Shown here: one piece after another, positions 1-8,311 of the stretch
Layout of the letters: the number at the start of each line of letters is the position of its first letter
Position numbering within the stretch: position 1 is the stretch's first letter
DNA from: Streptomyces sp. CB01635
GTDB lineage: Bacteria; Actinomycetota; Actinomycetes; Streptomycetales; Streptomycetaceae
Assembly: GCF_002803065.1 (NCBI RefSeq)
Contig: NZ_NNBL01000015.1
Span: 124,001 to 188,000 of the forward strand
Reading direction: 5' to 3'
Length of the DNA: 64,000 nt
The notes under the pieces: generated by a model
What the model saw: the letters and a program-made list of their open reading frames with translations, nothing else
Told to the model about the DNA's origin: nothing
Database searches by the model: none
Made by a program: the position numbers and the translations under genes

Positions 1-93
1 GGCGTGCTGCCCCTACCAGCGGCCAAGACTATCAGCCGACTGAAGAAGCGAGCCCAGCCTCTACCCATTGGATACGAGTTCTATGCTCGCGAC

Positions 94-690
94 ATGGGAG
101 ATGTTCTTGCTCTGGTCGAGGCCCGACTCCGTACGGCTCTCGGTGAACCGGACGCGCGCGCCGCGGTCACGTTCCTCGGCACCGACCGCATCGAGGTGCT
201 GCGCTTCACGGACGCGGCGGACACCGGCCTCGTGCGCTACGCCACGCTCGGTATGTCGGCCGCCCCCATGGCCGACCCGACGTCCGCGCTCGCCGACCCG
301 CTCAAGGGCCCGCGCGCGGAGCTCGTGCTGTCGGTGCGCACCGGCCGCGCCGACACCGACAAGGTGCTGCGCCCGCTCGCCGTACTCGCCGCGTCGCCGC
401 AGGTCGAGGGTGTCGTCGTGGCCGCGGGCGCCTCGCTCGACGTGGGTGAACCCCTGTGGCCCGGCGCCCCGTTCACGTCGGTGCTCGTCGCGGGGTCCGG
501 GGGCCTCGTGGAGGACCTGGAACTGGACGATCCGCTGGATCCCGTACGGTTCCTGCCGCTGCTGCCGATGACGCAGAACGAGGCGGCGTGGAAGCGGGTG
601 CACGGCGCTGCCGCCCTCGAGGAGAAGTGGCTGAACAGCGGAACGGACCTGCGGGATCCGCTGCGCAAGTCCGTGCCGCTCGACCAGTGA
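94..690 (+). CDS. Suppressor-of-fused (SUFU) domain protein
   Basis: A 198-residue soluble protein. The residues around the VLALVEARLRTAL start and the ELVLSVRTGR and PVRFLPLLPMTQNEAAWK blocks match the bacterial SUFU-domain family as I know it. In animals SUFU binds Gli transcription factors; bacterial members have no settled biochemical role, though some occur in polymorphic-toxin immunity contexts. No toxin gene is visible here, so this looks like a stand-alone core gene. I chose the ATG at 94 because family alignment begins at MGDVLALVEA. The frame is open upstream to an ATG at 4, but the extra residues look non-coding. The gene stands alone, followed by a 169-nt spacer. The family call is fairly confident; the function is unknown. 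Confidence 0.75.
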   Translation: MGDVLALVEARLRTALGEPDARAAVTFLGTDRIEVLRFTDAADTGLVRYATLGMSAAPMADPTSALADPLKGPRAELVLSVRTGRADTDKVLRPLAVLAASPQVEGVVVAAGASLDVGEPLWPGAPFTSVLVAGSGGLVEDLELDDPLDPVRFLPLLPMTQNEAAWKRVHGAAALEEKWLNSGTDLRDPLRKSVPLDQ

Positions 691-736
691 CCGGCGCGGG
701 AAGTTCGCACGGAGAGCGTGGGCGTACACACGCAAT

Positions 737-777
737 GAATTGGCCCAGCTGACTACTGCAGACTGCATCCAATTTTT
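737..777 (+). terminator. Possible weak terminator after the SUFU gene
   Basis: A GAATTGG/CCAATT(TTT) inverted repeat encloses about 24 nt and is followed directly by a T run. The stem is short and AT-rich, which is unusual here, so this is only a candidate. Confidence 0.3.
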
Positions 778-859
778 CCGGGGAAGTGCTGTGAGGTCCC
801 GCCCCCGGAAGGGTGATCGTCCTTGACGGAGTGGGAGTCGGGGAGGACCGTTGGGCCTT

Positions 860-1498
860 ATGAGGGGCGAACCCAGTTGCCCGAAGTGTGGTGGCCGGGT
901 CAGGGCTCCCGGCCTCTTCTCCGACTCCTGGCAGTGCGACGTGCACGGGGCGGTGCATCCGCTGCAGCCCGTGATCCCGCCCAGCGTCGAGGCGCTCACC
1001 GTCGTGGCGCACCGCGCCCAGGTGCCGGTGTGGATGCCGTGGCCGCTGCCCGTCGGGTGGCTCTTCACCGGGGTGGTCAGCGCGGGCGACGACCGCACGG
1101 GCGGCAGGGCGACCGCGGTGGCGTGCTCGGGCCCCGGACCGCTCGGCGGCGTGGGGGAGATGCTGCTCGTCGCGGAGGAACTCGGCGTCGGCCTCGGCGC
1201 CCGGTACGCGGGCGTCGACGGCCCCGACCCCGGCCCGTACATGACGGTCGAGAAGCCGCCCGAGGCCAAGGTCCTCGCCGCCGGACGCCCGACCCCGATG
1301 TGGCACGTCTCGGGCGCGCCCGACGACCGTGCGGTCTTCGCGGGCGAGGCGTGCGGGCTGTGGGTGTGGGCGATCGTGTGGCCCGAGCAGACCGGGCTCC
1401 TGATGTACGACGAGCTGGTCCTGACCGACCTGCGCGACGTGGGCGCCGAGGTCGACCTGGTGCCCTGCGGCGCGCTGTCGCCACGCATCCTCACGTAA
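860..1498 (+). CDS. DUF6758-like zinc-ribbon protein
   Basis: A 212-residue protein starting MRGEPSCPKCGGRV, with one CPKC pair near the N-terminus and a later cysteine/histidine pair (QCDVHG) that together could form a small zinc ribbon. The rest is an alpha/beta-like domain rich in Gly, Val and Trp with no catalytic motif I recognise. It matches a family widespread in Streptomyces and annotated only as a domain of unknown function (I believe DUF6758). The ATG at 860 is preferred: a TTG at 851 is in frame, but it sits only 4 nt from the GGGAGG Shine-Dalgarno, whereas 860 is about 13 nt away. The next gene, a PHP phosphoesterase, follows after 95 nt on the same strand. Function is unknown; metal binding is inferred. 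Confidence 0.65.
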   Translation: MRGEPSCPKCGGRVRAPGLFSDSWQCDVHGAVHPLQPVIPPSVEALTVVAHRAQVPVWMPWPLPVGWLFTGVVSAGDDRTGGRATAVACSGPGPLGGVGEMLLVAEELGVGLGARYAGVDGPDPGPYMTVEKPPEAKVLAAGRPTPMWHVSGAPDDRAVFAGEACGLWVWAIVWPEQTGLLMYDELVLTDLRDVGAEVDLVPCGALSPRILT

Positions 1499-1593
1499 GG
1501 GGTCATACCGGGAGGCGACGGTGACGGGAGTGCTCCGGATCCCCGTTATCCTTGAGCGTCCCCTTCCGTCCGTTCAGAGCCTGGAGTACGCGC

Positions 1594-2457
1594 GTGCGCA
1601 TCGATCTGCACACCCACTCCACCGCCTCCGACGGCACGGACACCCCGGCCGAGCTGGTCCGCAACGCGGGGGCCGCCGGTCTGGACGTCGTCGCGCTCAC
1701 CGACCACGACACGAGCCGCGGTTACGCGGAGGCCGTCGCCGCGCTGCCGGCCGGACTCACGCTCGTCACCGGCGCCGAACTCTCCTGCCGCCTCGACGGC
1801 GTGGGCCTGCACATGCTGGCCTACCTCTTCGACCCCGACGAGCCCGAGCTGCTGCGCGAGCGCGAGCTCGTACGGGACGACCGGGTGCCGCGCGCGCAGG
1901 GCATGGTCACCAAGCTCCAGGACCTCGGCGTGCCCGTGAGCTGGGAACAGGTCGCCCGCATCGCCGGCGAAGGGTCCGTCGGCCGCCCGCACGTCGCGGA
2001 GGCCCTCGTCGAACTCGGCGTCGTCGGATCCGTCTCCGACGCCTTCACGCCCGACTGGCTCGCCGACGGCGGCCGCGCATACGTCGGCAAGCACGAACTC
2101 GACCCCTTCGACGCGATCCGCCTGGTCAAGGCGGCGGGCGGGGTCACCGTGTTCGCACACCCGGCGGCCGTCAAGCGCGGGCAGGTCGTGCCCGAGTCGG
2201 CGATGGCGGACCTGGCCGCGGCCGGACTCGACGGCATCGAGACCGACCACATGGACCACGAACCGGCCACGCGGGCCCGCCTGCGCGGCCTCGCCGCCGA
2301 CCTCGGCCTCCTGGCCACGGGCTCCTCCGACTACCACGGCAGCCGGAAGACGTGCGTACTCGGCGAGTTCACCACCGACCCCGAGGTGTACGGGGAGATC
2401 ACGCGCCGGGCGACCGGGGCGTTTCCCGTGCCGGGGGCGGGCGGAACCACCGCGTAA
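1594..2457 (+). CDS. PHP-domain phosphoesterase (YciV/TrpH-type)
   Basis: A 287-residue PHP protein. It opens with the HTH metal motif (MRIDLHTHSTASDG, His6 and His8) and continues with ALTDHD, a Glu in the GAELSC segment, FAHP and a C-terminal DHMDHE/GSSDYHG cluster, so all expected metal ligands appear present. The length fits the YciV/TrpH family, whose studied members hydrolyse 3',5'-nucleoside bisphosphates and trim 5' ends of short RNAs (RNase AM). A role in RNA or nucleotide turnover is inferred from that homology. GTG 1594 places the first residue directly at the PHP fold. The upstream in-frame ATG at 1552 would add 14 residues with no family match. It is probably transcribed alone or with the gene before it. 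Confidence 0.85.
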   Translation: MRIDLHTHSTASDGTDTPAELVRNAGAAGLDVVALTDHDTSRGYAEAVAALPAGLTLVTGAELSCRLDGVGLHMLAYLFDPDEPELLRERELVRDDRVPRAQGMVTKLQDLGVPVSWEQVARIAGEGSVGRPHVAEALVELGVVGSVSDAFTPDWLADGGRAYVGKHELDPFDAIRLVKAAGGVTVFAHPAAVKRGQVVPESAMADLAAAGLDGIETDHMDHEPATRARLRGLAADLGLLATGSSDYHGSRKTCVLGEFTTDPEVYGEITRRATGAFPVPGAGGTTA

Positions 2458-2579
2458 CCCGCGACCTGCCGCGATCCGGCGGGCCGCTCCTCTCATGTCC
2501 CGGTGCGGGCTCACGCACCGCACCCCCACGCACAACGCGTCCCGGCTGATCCCGCGGACCCCACTCGCAAGGCCACACC

Positions 2580-3185
2580 GTGTTCGATGTCGCTGTTTTC
2601 GGATCCCTTTTTCTCACGCTATTCGTGATTATGGACCCCCCTGGGATCACCCCGATCTTCCTCGCGCTCACCGCGGGCCGGCCCGCCAAGGTGCAGAAGC
2701 GGATGGCCTTCCAGGCCGTCTGTGTCGCCTTCGGCGTCATCGCGGTGTTCGGGCTCCTGGGCCACCAGATCCTCGACTACCTGCATGTCTCCGTCCCCGC
2801 GCTCATGATCGCGGGCGGCCTGCTGCTGCTCCTCATCGCGCTCGACCTGCTCACCGGCAAGACTGACGAACCGAAGCAGACCAAGGACGTGAACGTCGCG
2901 CTCGTGCCGCTCGGCATGCCGCTGCTCGCGGGCCCCGGCGCGATCGTGTCCGTCATCCTCGCCGTGCAGAAGGCGGACAGCGCCGCGACGCAGGTGTCGG
3001 TGTGGGCCGCGATCGTCGCCATCCATGTCGTGCTGTGGTTCGTGATGCGCTACTCGCTGCTGATCATCCGCGTCATCAAGGACGGCGGCGTGGTCCTGGT
3101 GACGCGCCTCGCGGGCATGATGCTCTCCGCGATCGCCGTGCAGCAGATCATCAACGGCGTGACCCAGGTGATCCAGGGCTCCTGA
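2580..3185 (+). CDS. MarC-family integral membrane protein
   Basis: A 201-residue hydrophobic protein with about six predicted membrane helices. The MDPPGITPIFLALT motif in the first helix region and the PLLAGPGAI motif after helix 3 are hallmarks of MarC (UPF0056). The family was once thought to be multiple-antibiotic-resistance pumps, but E. coli MarC has no demonstrated resistance role and the substrate is unknown. The start is GTG 2580, directly followed by the first hydrophobic helix. The gene ends 41 nt before a strong hairpin shared with a convergent small gene. Family is certain; function is not. Confidence 0.88.
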   Translation: MFDVAVFGSLFLTLFVIMDPPGITPIFLALTAGRPAKVQKRMAFQAVCVAFGVIAVFGLLGHQILDYLHVSVPALMIAGGLLLLLIALDLLTGKTDEPKQTKDVNVALVPLGMPLLAGPGAIVSVILAVQKADSAATQVSVWAAIVAIHVVLWFVMRYSLLIIRVIKDGGVVLVTRLAGMMLSAIAVQQIINGVTQVIQGS

Positions 3186-3225
3186 CACCGAGCCCCCTGG
3201 CGCCGAGCCCCCGCCCCGCGCACGC

Positions 3226-3259
3226 AAAAAAGCCCCCGTACGGATCTCGTACGGGGGCT
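3226..3259 (-). terminator. Intrinsic terminator of the 50-residue gene, also separating marC
   Basis: A perfect stem AGCCCCCGTACG/CGTACGGGGGCT (3232-3243 and 3248-3259) with a short loop. Six adenines lie on its left, giving a U tract when read on the minus strand. It is therefore a canonical terminator for the minus-strand gene ending at 3310 and can also stop marC transcripts. Confidence 0.8.
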
Positions 3260-3309
3260 CTGAAGCGTGTTATTCGATTACGTACGGTGTATCAGGAGTC
3301 GTCGTCGCG

Positions 3310-3462
3310 TTACGAGGCCGGCGACTCGGCCGGGCGGATGTAGAGGCGCTGCCCTATGGCGGCCGCCTGCTGAACGATCCGGTTGACGGAGGCGGCGTCC
3401 ACGACGGTGCTGTCCACGGCGGTTCCGTCGACATCGTCGAGTCGCATGATTTCGAAGCGCAT
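3310..3462 (-). CDS. Conserved 50-residue protein, SigR-type promoter
   Basis: A 50-residue acidic/amphipathic protein (MRFEIMRLDDVDG to YIRPAESPAS) with no cysteine, signal or membrane segment. The ATG at 3462 is favoured by a strong AAGGGAGAAG Shine-Dalgarno just upstream; longer in-frame starts lack one and look non-coding. The body consists of a short strand-like start and a helix (ASVNRIVQQAAAIGQRL). I recall similar tiny proteins across Streptomyces but no characterised member. A perfect SigR-like promoter sits about 140 nt upstream and a clean terminator follows, so it is a monocistronic gene with a long untranslated leader. This points to a thiol-stress role, which is an inference. 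Confidence 0.7.
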   Translation of the reverse strand: MRFEIMRLDDVDGTAVDSTVVDAASVNRIVQQAAAIGQRLYIRPAESPAS

Positions 3463-3607
3463 ACCCGCTTCTCCCTTCGTCTGGTCATCCTCCTGGAGGA
3501 GAACTACTGGTACGGAGCAACAGTCTTGCCCCGTCGAACGGCCAGGCGGTTGCCTGACCGTTAAGAGTGGATTGCGCGGCTTCAGTGCCGCGCCTTCTGA
3601 AGAGATC

Positions 3608-3634
3608 AACGAGTTGCCCCCAGCAAACATTCCC
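3608..3634 (-). promoter_or_regulatory. SigR-type promoter of the 50-residue gene
   Basis: Read on the minus strand: GGGAAT (3634-3629), an 18-nt spacer, then GTTG (3610 downward). This equals the Streptomyces SigR consensus GGGAAT-N18-GTT. The predicted start near 3600 leaves a 5' leader of about 140 nt. The identification rests on consensus match only. Confidence 0.65.
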
Positions 3635-3725
3635 TACGCTAAGGAAATTTTTCGCGAGGCTAATTACCCACGGGTAGTGGGACCGGTTGTGTTCGCAGTG
3701 TGACGGCCGGGACAATGGGCCGCAT

Positions 3726-4625
3726 ATGAACGACGACCTGACGGCCATCCGCGTGGAGCTCGACCGTACGAACGAGCTGCTCAAGCGCATGCTCGCCGAA
3801 GTGGCCAAGACCCCGTCCACCCACGCGATCTTCGTGGACGCCGGATACCTCTACGCCGCCGCCGGCCGCCTCGTCACCGGGACCGAGGACCGCAGAGCCT
3901 TCGACCTCGACGCCGAAGGCATCGTCGACGCCCTCATCGACAAGGCCCGCACGATCTTCGCGGACAGCCGGCTGCTGCGCGTCTACTGGTACGACGGCGC
4001 CCGGCGACGTATCCACACGAACGAACAGCAGTCGATCGCCGAGCTGCCCGACGTCAAGGTCAGGCTCGGCAACCTCAACGCCCACAACCAGCAGAAGGGC
4101 GTCGACTCCCTGATCCGCACGGACCTCGAGTCGCTCGCCCGGCACCGCGCCATCAGCGACGCCGCGCTGATCGGCGGGGACGAGGACCTCGTCTCTGCGG
4201 TCGAGGCCGCACAGGGCTACGGCGCACGCGTCCACCTGTGGGGCATCGAGGCGCCCGAGGGCGCCAACCAGGCGGACCCGCTCCGGTGGGAGGTCGACAG
4301 TCAGCGCACGTTCGACCTGGCGTTCTTCAAGCCGTACGTGTCCCGGCGCACCGCCACGGCGACGTACGAGAACGCGGGCACGCCCCGCCCCTCGCGGGAG
4401 GACGTGCGCTTCGTCGGCGCGCAGATCGCCGCGAAGTGGCTCGCCGCGCGCGGCAGGGAGTCACTGGTGGAGCTGCTGCCGGGGCACCCGTATCTGCCCG
4501 GGCCCGTCGACCAGGAGTTGCTGGTCGAGGCGGAGGCGCTGCTGCAGTACTCGCTGCGGGGGCAGTCCGATCTGCGGCGCGCCCTGCGGGACGGCTTCTG
4601 GAGCCATCTCCAGGCGCAGTACTAG
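3726..4625 (+). CDS. NYN-domain (PIN-like) protein
   Basis: A 299-residue protein. A short predicted coiled coil (LTAIRVELDRTNELLKRML, residues 5-23) precedes a NYN domain. The NYN signature includes IFVDAGYLY with Asp38 and a later GGDEDL segment followed by GARVHLWG, matching the acidic active-site positions of PIN/NYN ribonucleases. The C-terminal third (about 200-299) is helical and may bind partners or RNA. NYN proteins are predicted metal-dependent RNases; the substrate here is unknown. The ATG at 3726 follows a GGCCGCAT spacer; the longer frame from 3687 adds a cysteine-containing stretch with no support. It lies divergent from the SigR-type small gene and convergent with a hydrolase 15 nt downstream. 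Confidence 0.78.
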   Translation: MNDDLTAIRVELDRTNELLKRMLAEVAKTPSTHAIFVDAGYLYAAAGRLVTGTEDRRAFDLDAEGIVDALIDKARTIFADSRLLRVYWYDGARRRIHTNEQQSIAELPDVKVRLGNLNAHNQQKGVDSLIRTDLESLARHRAISDAALIGGDEDLVSAVEAAQGYGARVHLWGIEAPEGANQADPLRWEVDSQRTFDLAFFKPYVSRRTATATYENAGTPRPSREDVRFVGAQIAAKWLAARGRESLVELLPGHPYLPGPVDQELLVEAEALLQYSLRGQSDLRRALRDGFWSHLQAQY

Positions 4626-4640
4626 TACGGCGCCCTCCGG

Positions 4641-5519
4641 CTAGACCACGGGCGGGTGCAGATCCCAGAACTCCGCCAGGGCCGTCGCGGTCTCCTGGGG
4701 GCGGTCCGTGTTCGGGGAGTGCTCCGCGCCCGCGATGACGGTCCTGCGGGCCGAGAGGCGTACGGCCATCGAGTCGAGGAGCTGCACCGGCCAGGTGTCG
4801 TCGCGCTCGCCCGACAGCACGTGCCTGGGCAGCCGGACGGCCGCCAGCTCGTCGACCAGGTCGGGTTCCGTGCACAGCTGGCGGCCGGTCGCGATGAGCT
4901 GCGCCGGACTGTTGAGCAGCCAGCGGTGCCGCAGGGCGGCGGCGTCGTCCGCGCCCGCTCCGGGGGCATCCGTCTCCTCCGGTGCGTCGAGCGCCTGTAT
5001 CGCGTCCCAGACCTGCGCCATGTCGAGCACCGCGAGTGCGTCCCGCAGCAGCTTGACCCGCTCCTGCTGCGACGGCGAGATCTGGGCCGGGCCCGAGGAC
5101 ATGAGGGTGAGCGAGGCGAACGGCGTCGCGTCGATCAGCACGGCGGCCCGGGCGATCTGCCCGCCGAGCGAGTGCCCCACCAGATGCAGCGGCGTCCCGT
5201 CGTCCACGACGGCCGCCTGCGCGAGCACGTCGCGGGCCAACTCCCGCTGCGCGTAAGGGGATTCGTCGTCGAGGGGACCCGTCGACTCGTACTGCCCGCG
5301 CCCGTCCACGGCGACCGTGCGGTACCCGGCGGCGGCGAGTGGCACGTGCAGGGCGATGAAGTCCTCCTTGCTGCCGGTGAACCCGGGCAGCAGGAGGGCG
5401 GTGCCGGTGTGCCCGGCGTCCTGCGGACCGGCACTGATGGCGGCGAAGTCGCCGCGCTCGGTCCGAAGAACGTGGGCGACGGCGCCGGGCGGCGGGACGA
5501 AAACGGGAGGCCGACTCAT
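4641..5519 (-). CDS. Alpha/beta-hydrolase
   Basis: A 292-residue cytosolic alpha/beta-hydrolase with no signal peptide. It has an oxyanion region LLLPGFTGSKED, the nucleophile elbow GHSLGG (Ser117), an acidic residue in SGERDDTWP and the catalytic His267 in GAEHSPNTDRP. The triad is complete, so it should be an active esterase, lipase or peptidase, but the substrate cannot be read from sequence. The C-terminal genes of this strand run toward the NYN gene, whose stop is 15 nt away (convergent, no clear hairpin between them). The ATG 5519 start gives the usual length for the family. Confidence 0.82.
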   Translation of the reverse strand: MSRPPVFVPPPGAVAHVLRTERGDFAAISAGPQDAGHTGTALLLPGFTGSKEDFIALHVPLAAAGYRTVAVDGRGQYESTGPLDDESPYAQRELARDVLAQAAVVDDGTPLHLVGHSLGGQIARAAVLIDATPFASLTLMSSGPAQISPSQQERVKLLRDALAVLDMAQVWDAIQALDAPEETDAPGAGADDAAALRHRWLLNSPAQLIATGRQLCTEPDLVDELAAVRLPRHVLSGERDDTWPVQLLDSMAVRLSARRTVIAGAEHSPNTDRPQETATALAEFWDLHPPVV

Positions 5520-5600
5520 GCGACGAGGCTAACCGCAGCGCCGCCGCGGGTCATTCGGGGACGGGGCGGGGCTCTCCGCGACCTCCGTGACCGTGAACGC

Positions 5601-5639
5601 CGATGGCCCGGCCCCGCTTTCGCGGGTGCCGGGCCATCG
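5601..5639 (-). terminator. Terminator downstream of the DEAD-box helicase
   Basis: A long GC-rich hairpin. The left arm CGATGGCCCGGCCCCGC (5601-5617) pairs with 5622-5639 around a TTTC loop, with one bulged T. It lies 20 nt past the helicase stop on the minus strand. Confidence 0.65.
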
Positions 5640-5658
5640 GCTTGCTACGTGGTCCTGC

Positions 5659-7899
5659 TCAGCTCTCCGTCGGCTCCGCGGTCTTGCGGGTGCGGCGGCG
5701 GGGCTTGGCGGGCGCCTCCTCGGCGGACGCGTCGGCGGTGGCCTTGGGGGCCGCGGCCTTGCGCGTGCGCTTCGGCTTCGTCTCCGTGACCTCGGCAGCC
5801 GCGTCGACGGTCGCCTTGGGGGCGGCGGCCTTACGGGTGCGCTTGGGCTTGGTCTCCGCAGGAGCCTCGACCGCCTCGACCGTGTCGGCGACAGCCTCCG
5901 CGGTCTTGCGGGTGCGGCGGCGCGGCTTGGTCTCGGCCTCCTCGGCGACGACCGCGTCGGCGGTGGCCTTCGGGGCGGCGGTCTTGCGGGTGCGCTTCGG
6001 CTTGGCCTCGGCGACCTCCGTCGCCTCGACGGTGTCCGCCACGGCCTCGGCCTTGGGCGCCGCCTTGCGGGTGCGCTTGGGCTTGGTCTCCGCAGGAGCC
6101 TCGACCGACTCGACGGCCTCGACCGTGTCGACGACGGCCTCCGCGGCCTTGCGGGTGCGGCGGCGCGGCCTCGGGACCGTCGCCTCGACGGTCTCGGCGG
6201 CCTCCTCGGAGGCGGCCGCCTTGGGGACGGCGGCCTTGCGGGTGCGCTTCGGCTTGGTCTCCACGGCCTCGGGCGCCTCGACCGTGTCGGCGACAGCCTC
6301 GGCCGTCACGACGGCGGCGGTCTCGACGACGGCCTCCGGCGCGGCGCCCGTACGGGTGCGACGGCGACGACGCGGCGTACGCGGCTCCACCACCGTGGCG
6401 TCCACGGCCTCGGAGGCCGCGACAGCCTCGGCCGGAGCCGTCTTCGGCTCGTTCGCCGTCGGGGCGGCCACCGGCTCGCCGTTGCGGATACGGCGACGGC
6501 GACGCGGCGTCGTACGCGCCGGACGCGGCTCGCGCTCGCGCTCCTCGACGGGAGCCGGAGCGGCCGTGCGGCCACCACGGCCGCCGCGCCCGCCACGGCC
6601 ACCGGTCTCGCCGAGGTCCTCGACCTCTTCGGCGGCAAGGCCGGCCCGGGTGCGCTCGGCGCGCGGCAGCACGCCCTTCGTGCCGGCCGGGATGTTCAGC
6701 TCCTCGTACAGGTGCGGAGACGACGAGTACGTCTCGACCGGGTCGGGGAACTTCAGGTCCAGCGCCTTGTTGATCAGCTGCCAGCGCGGGATGTCGTCCC
6801 AGTCGACCAGCGTGATCGCGATGCCCTTGGCGCCCGCGCGGCCCGTACGGCCGATGCGGTGCAGGTACGTCTTCTCGTCCTCGGGGGACTGGTAGTTGAT
6901 GACGTGCGTCACACCCTCGACGTCGATGCCGCGAGCGGCGACGTCGGTGCAGACGAGCACGTCCACCTTGCCGTTGCGGAACGCCCGCAGGGCCTGCTCA
7001 CGCGCGCCCTGGCCGAGGTCACCGTGGACGGCGCCGGACGCGAAGCCGCGCTTCTGCAGCTGGTCGGCGATGTCCGCGGCGGTCCGCTTCGTACGGCAGA
7101 AGATCATCGCGAGCCCGCGGCCGTCGGCCTGCAGGATGCGCGCGACCATCTCCGGCTTGTCCATGTTGTGCGCGCGGTAGACGTGCTGCGAGGTGTTCGC
7201 GACCGTCGCGCCCTCGCCGTCGGGCGACGTGGCGCGGATGTGCGTCGGCTGCGACATGTAGCGACGGGCCAGGCCGATGACGGCGCCGGGCATCGTCGCG
7301 GAGAACAGCATGGTCTGGCGCTTCGCCGGAAGCATGTTGATGATCTTCTCGACGTCGGGCAGGAAGCCCAGGTCGAGCATCTCGTCGGCCTCGTCGAGGA
7401 CGAGGGACTTGATGTGCTTCAGGTTGAGCTTCTTCTGGCCCGCGAGGTCCAGGAGACGGCCCGGGGTGCCGACGACGACGTCGATGCCCTTCTTGAGGGC
7501 CTCGACCTGCGGCTCGTAGGCGCGGCCGCCGTATATGGCGAGGACGCGCACATTGCGCACCTTGCCGGCGGTCAGCAGGTCGTTCGTGACCTGCTGGCAC
7601 AGCTCACGGGTGGGGACGACGACGAGTGCCTGCGGGGCGTCGGTCAGCTGCTCGGGCTGCGCCCGGCCCGCCTCGACGTCCGCGGGCACGGTGACGCGCT
7701 CGAGGAGCGGAAGCCCGAAGCCGAGCGTCTTGCCGGTGCCGGTCTTGGCCTGGCCGATGACGTCGGTGCCGGAGAGCGCTACGGGGAGCGTCATCTCCTG
7801 GATGGGGAAGGGGTTGATGATGCCGACGGCCTCGAGGGCTTCGGCGGTCTCGGGAAGGATCCCGAGCTCTCGGAACGTGGAAAGCTGCTGCGTAGTCAG
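5659..7899 (-). CDS. DEAD-box RNA helicase with basic repeat tail (RhlE/DeaD-like)
   Basis: A 746-residue ATP-dependent RNA helicase if translation begins at the CTG at 7899. In that numbering: Q motif FPIQE 31-35, Walker A AKTGTGKT 51-58, Ia PTREL 96-100, DEAD 169-172, SAT 200-202 and HRIGRTGR 347-354, so the core is intact. From about 430 onward lies an RGG-like patch (GGRGGRGGRGG) and then a roughly 300-residue disordered Ala/Glu/Val tail. At least eight K-P-[KR]-R-T-R-K units punctuate the tail, which is a plausible RNA-binding or condensate region. The family match begins exactly at TTQQLSTF. The only upstream canonical start is ATG 8130, which would add 77 Arg/Ser-rich residues with no domain. 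An AGAGG Shine-Dalgarno precedes the CTG. Likely roles are rRNA maturation or mRNA decay at low temperature, as for M. tuberculosis rhlE at the syntenic place. Confidence 0.85.
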   Translation of the reverse strand: MTTQQLSTFRELGILPETAEALEAVGIINPFPIQEMTLPVALSGTDVIGQAKTGTGKTLGFGLPLLERVTVPADVEAGRAQPEQLTDAPQALVVVPTRELCQQVTNDLLTAGKVRNVRVLAIYGGRAYEPQVEALKKGIDVVVGTPGRLLDLAGQKKLNLKHIKSLVLDEADEMLDLGFLPDVEKIINMLPAKRQTMLFSATMPGAVIGLARRYMSQPTHIRATSPDGEGATVANTSQHVYRAHNMDKPEMVARILQADGRGLAMIFCRTKRTAADIADQLQKRGFASGAVHGDLGQGAREQALRAFRNGKVDVLVCTDVAARGIDVEGVTHVINYQSPEDEKTYLHRIGRTGRAGAKGIAITLVDWDDIPRWQLINKALDLKFPDPVETYSSSPHLYEELNIPAGTKGVLPRAERTRAGLAAEEVEDLGETGGRGGRGGRGGRTAAPAPVEEREREPRPARTTPRRRRRIRNGEPVAAPTANEPKTAPAEAVAASEAVDATVVEPRTPRRRRRTRTGAAPEAVVETAAVVTAEAVADTVEAPEAVETKPKRTRKAAVPKAAASEEAAETVEATVPRPRRRTRKAAEAVVDTVEAVESVEAPAETKPKRTRKAAPKAEAVADTVEATEVAEAKPKRTRKTAAPKATADAVVAEEAETKPRRRTRKTAEAVADTVEAVEAPAETKPKRTRKAAAPKATVDAAAEVTETKPKRTRKAAAPKATADASAEEAPAKPRRRTRKTAEPTES
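5670..6560. repeat. Degenerate in-gene repeats encoding the KRTRK tail
   Basis: The 3' part of the helicase gene consists of degenerate in-frame repeats. Blocks around 5823-5938 and 6054-6165 are nearly identical at DNA level, and each encodes a K-P-K-R-T-R-K/K-P-R-R-R-T-R-K pair separated by Ala/Glu/Val linkers. Such repeats can expand or contract by slippage, so tail length may vary between strains. Confidence 0.7.
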
Positions 7900-8311
7900 G
7901 GTGTTGCCTCTTCTGTGAGACGCGGTGCGAGGCGAACGCGGGGGTCGTGACCGTGCCGATTGATCGCCGGTCGCCAGCGAGAGGCGGGCGGGCCGGGTGA
8001 CGCGGGACCACTGCCGACGCTCGAGCGCTCGTGCCGCTGAGGGTCCCTCCTCATGCCGTACGTCGTGTGACGTACCGCCCGGAGGGCTGTCGGGTCGGAG
8101 CCGATCGGGCCACCGACCGGGCATCCTCATTCATGAAGCCCGTCGAAACGCGTAAAAACAGACACCTAAAAGTGTTGCTCGTACCCGGCGGGCTCTTTAC
8201 CACCATACCCCGGAATCGCGCATGTGCGATGGCCGAATTGGTCACGTAGTCGTCGTCACAGTCATTGACCAGGGACTTCCGTGCGGCGGCCGGCGGGCTA
8301 TTGTGCGCTTC
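7900..8311. other. 412-nt divergent intergenic region
   Basis: Lies between the helicase (minus) and the ferritin-like gene (plus). I see no convincing protein gene in it. It holds an AT-richer island at about 8150-8215 with runs of A and T, consistent with divergent promoters, and would form a long 5' leader for the helicase mRNA. I could not fix -10/-35 pairs with confidence. Confidence 0.55.

Noticed and set aside
5587..7950. Plus-strand 787-codon open frame opposite the helicase
   Set aside because: It is antisense to a well-supported DEAD-box helicase. Its sequence is Arg/Leu/Gly repeats that mirror the Ala/Lys/Glu tail codons, typical of high-GC shadow frames.
7900..8130. 77-residue N-terminal extension of the helicase
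   Set aside because: Reaching ATG 8130 would require Arg/Ser/Pro-rich sequence with no domain. The family starts at TTQQLSTF, so I treat it as leader RNA.
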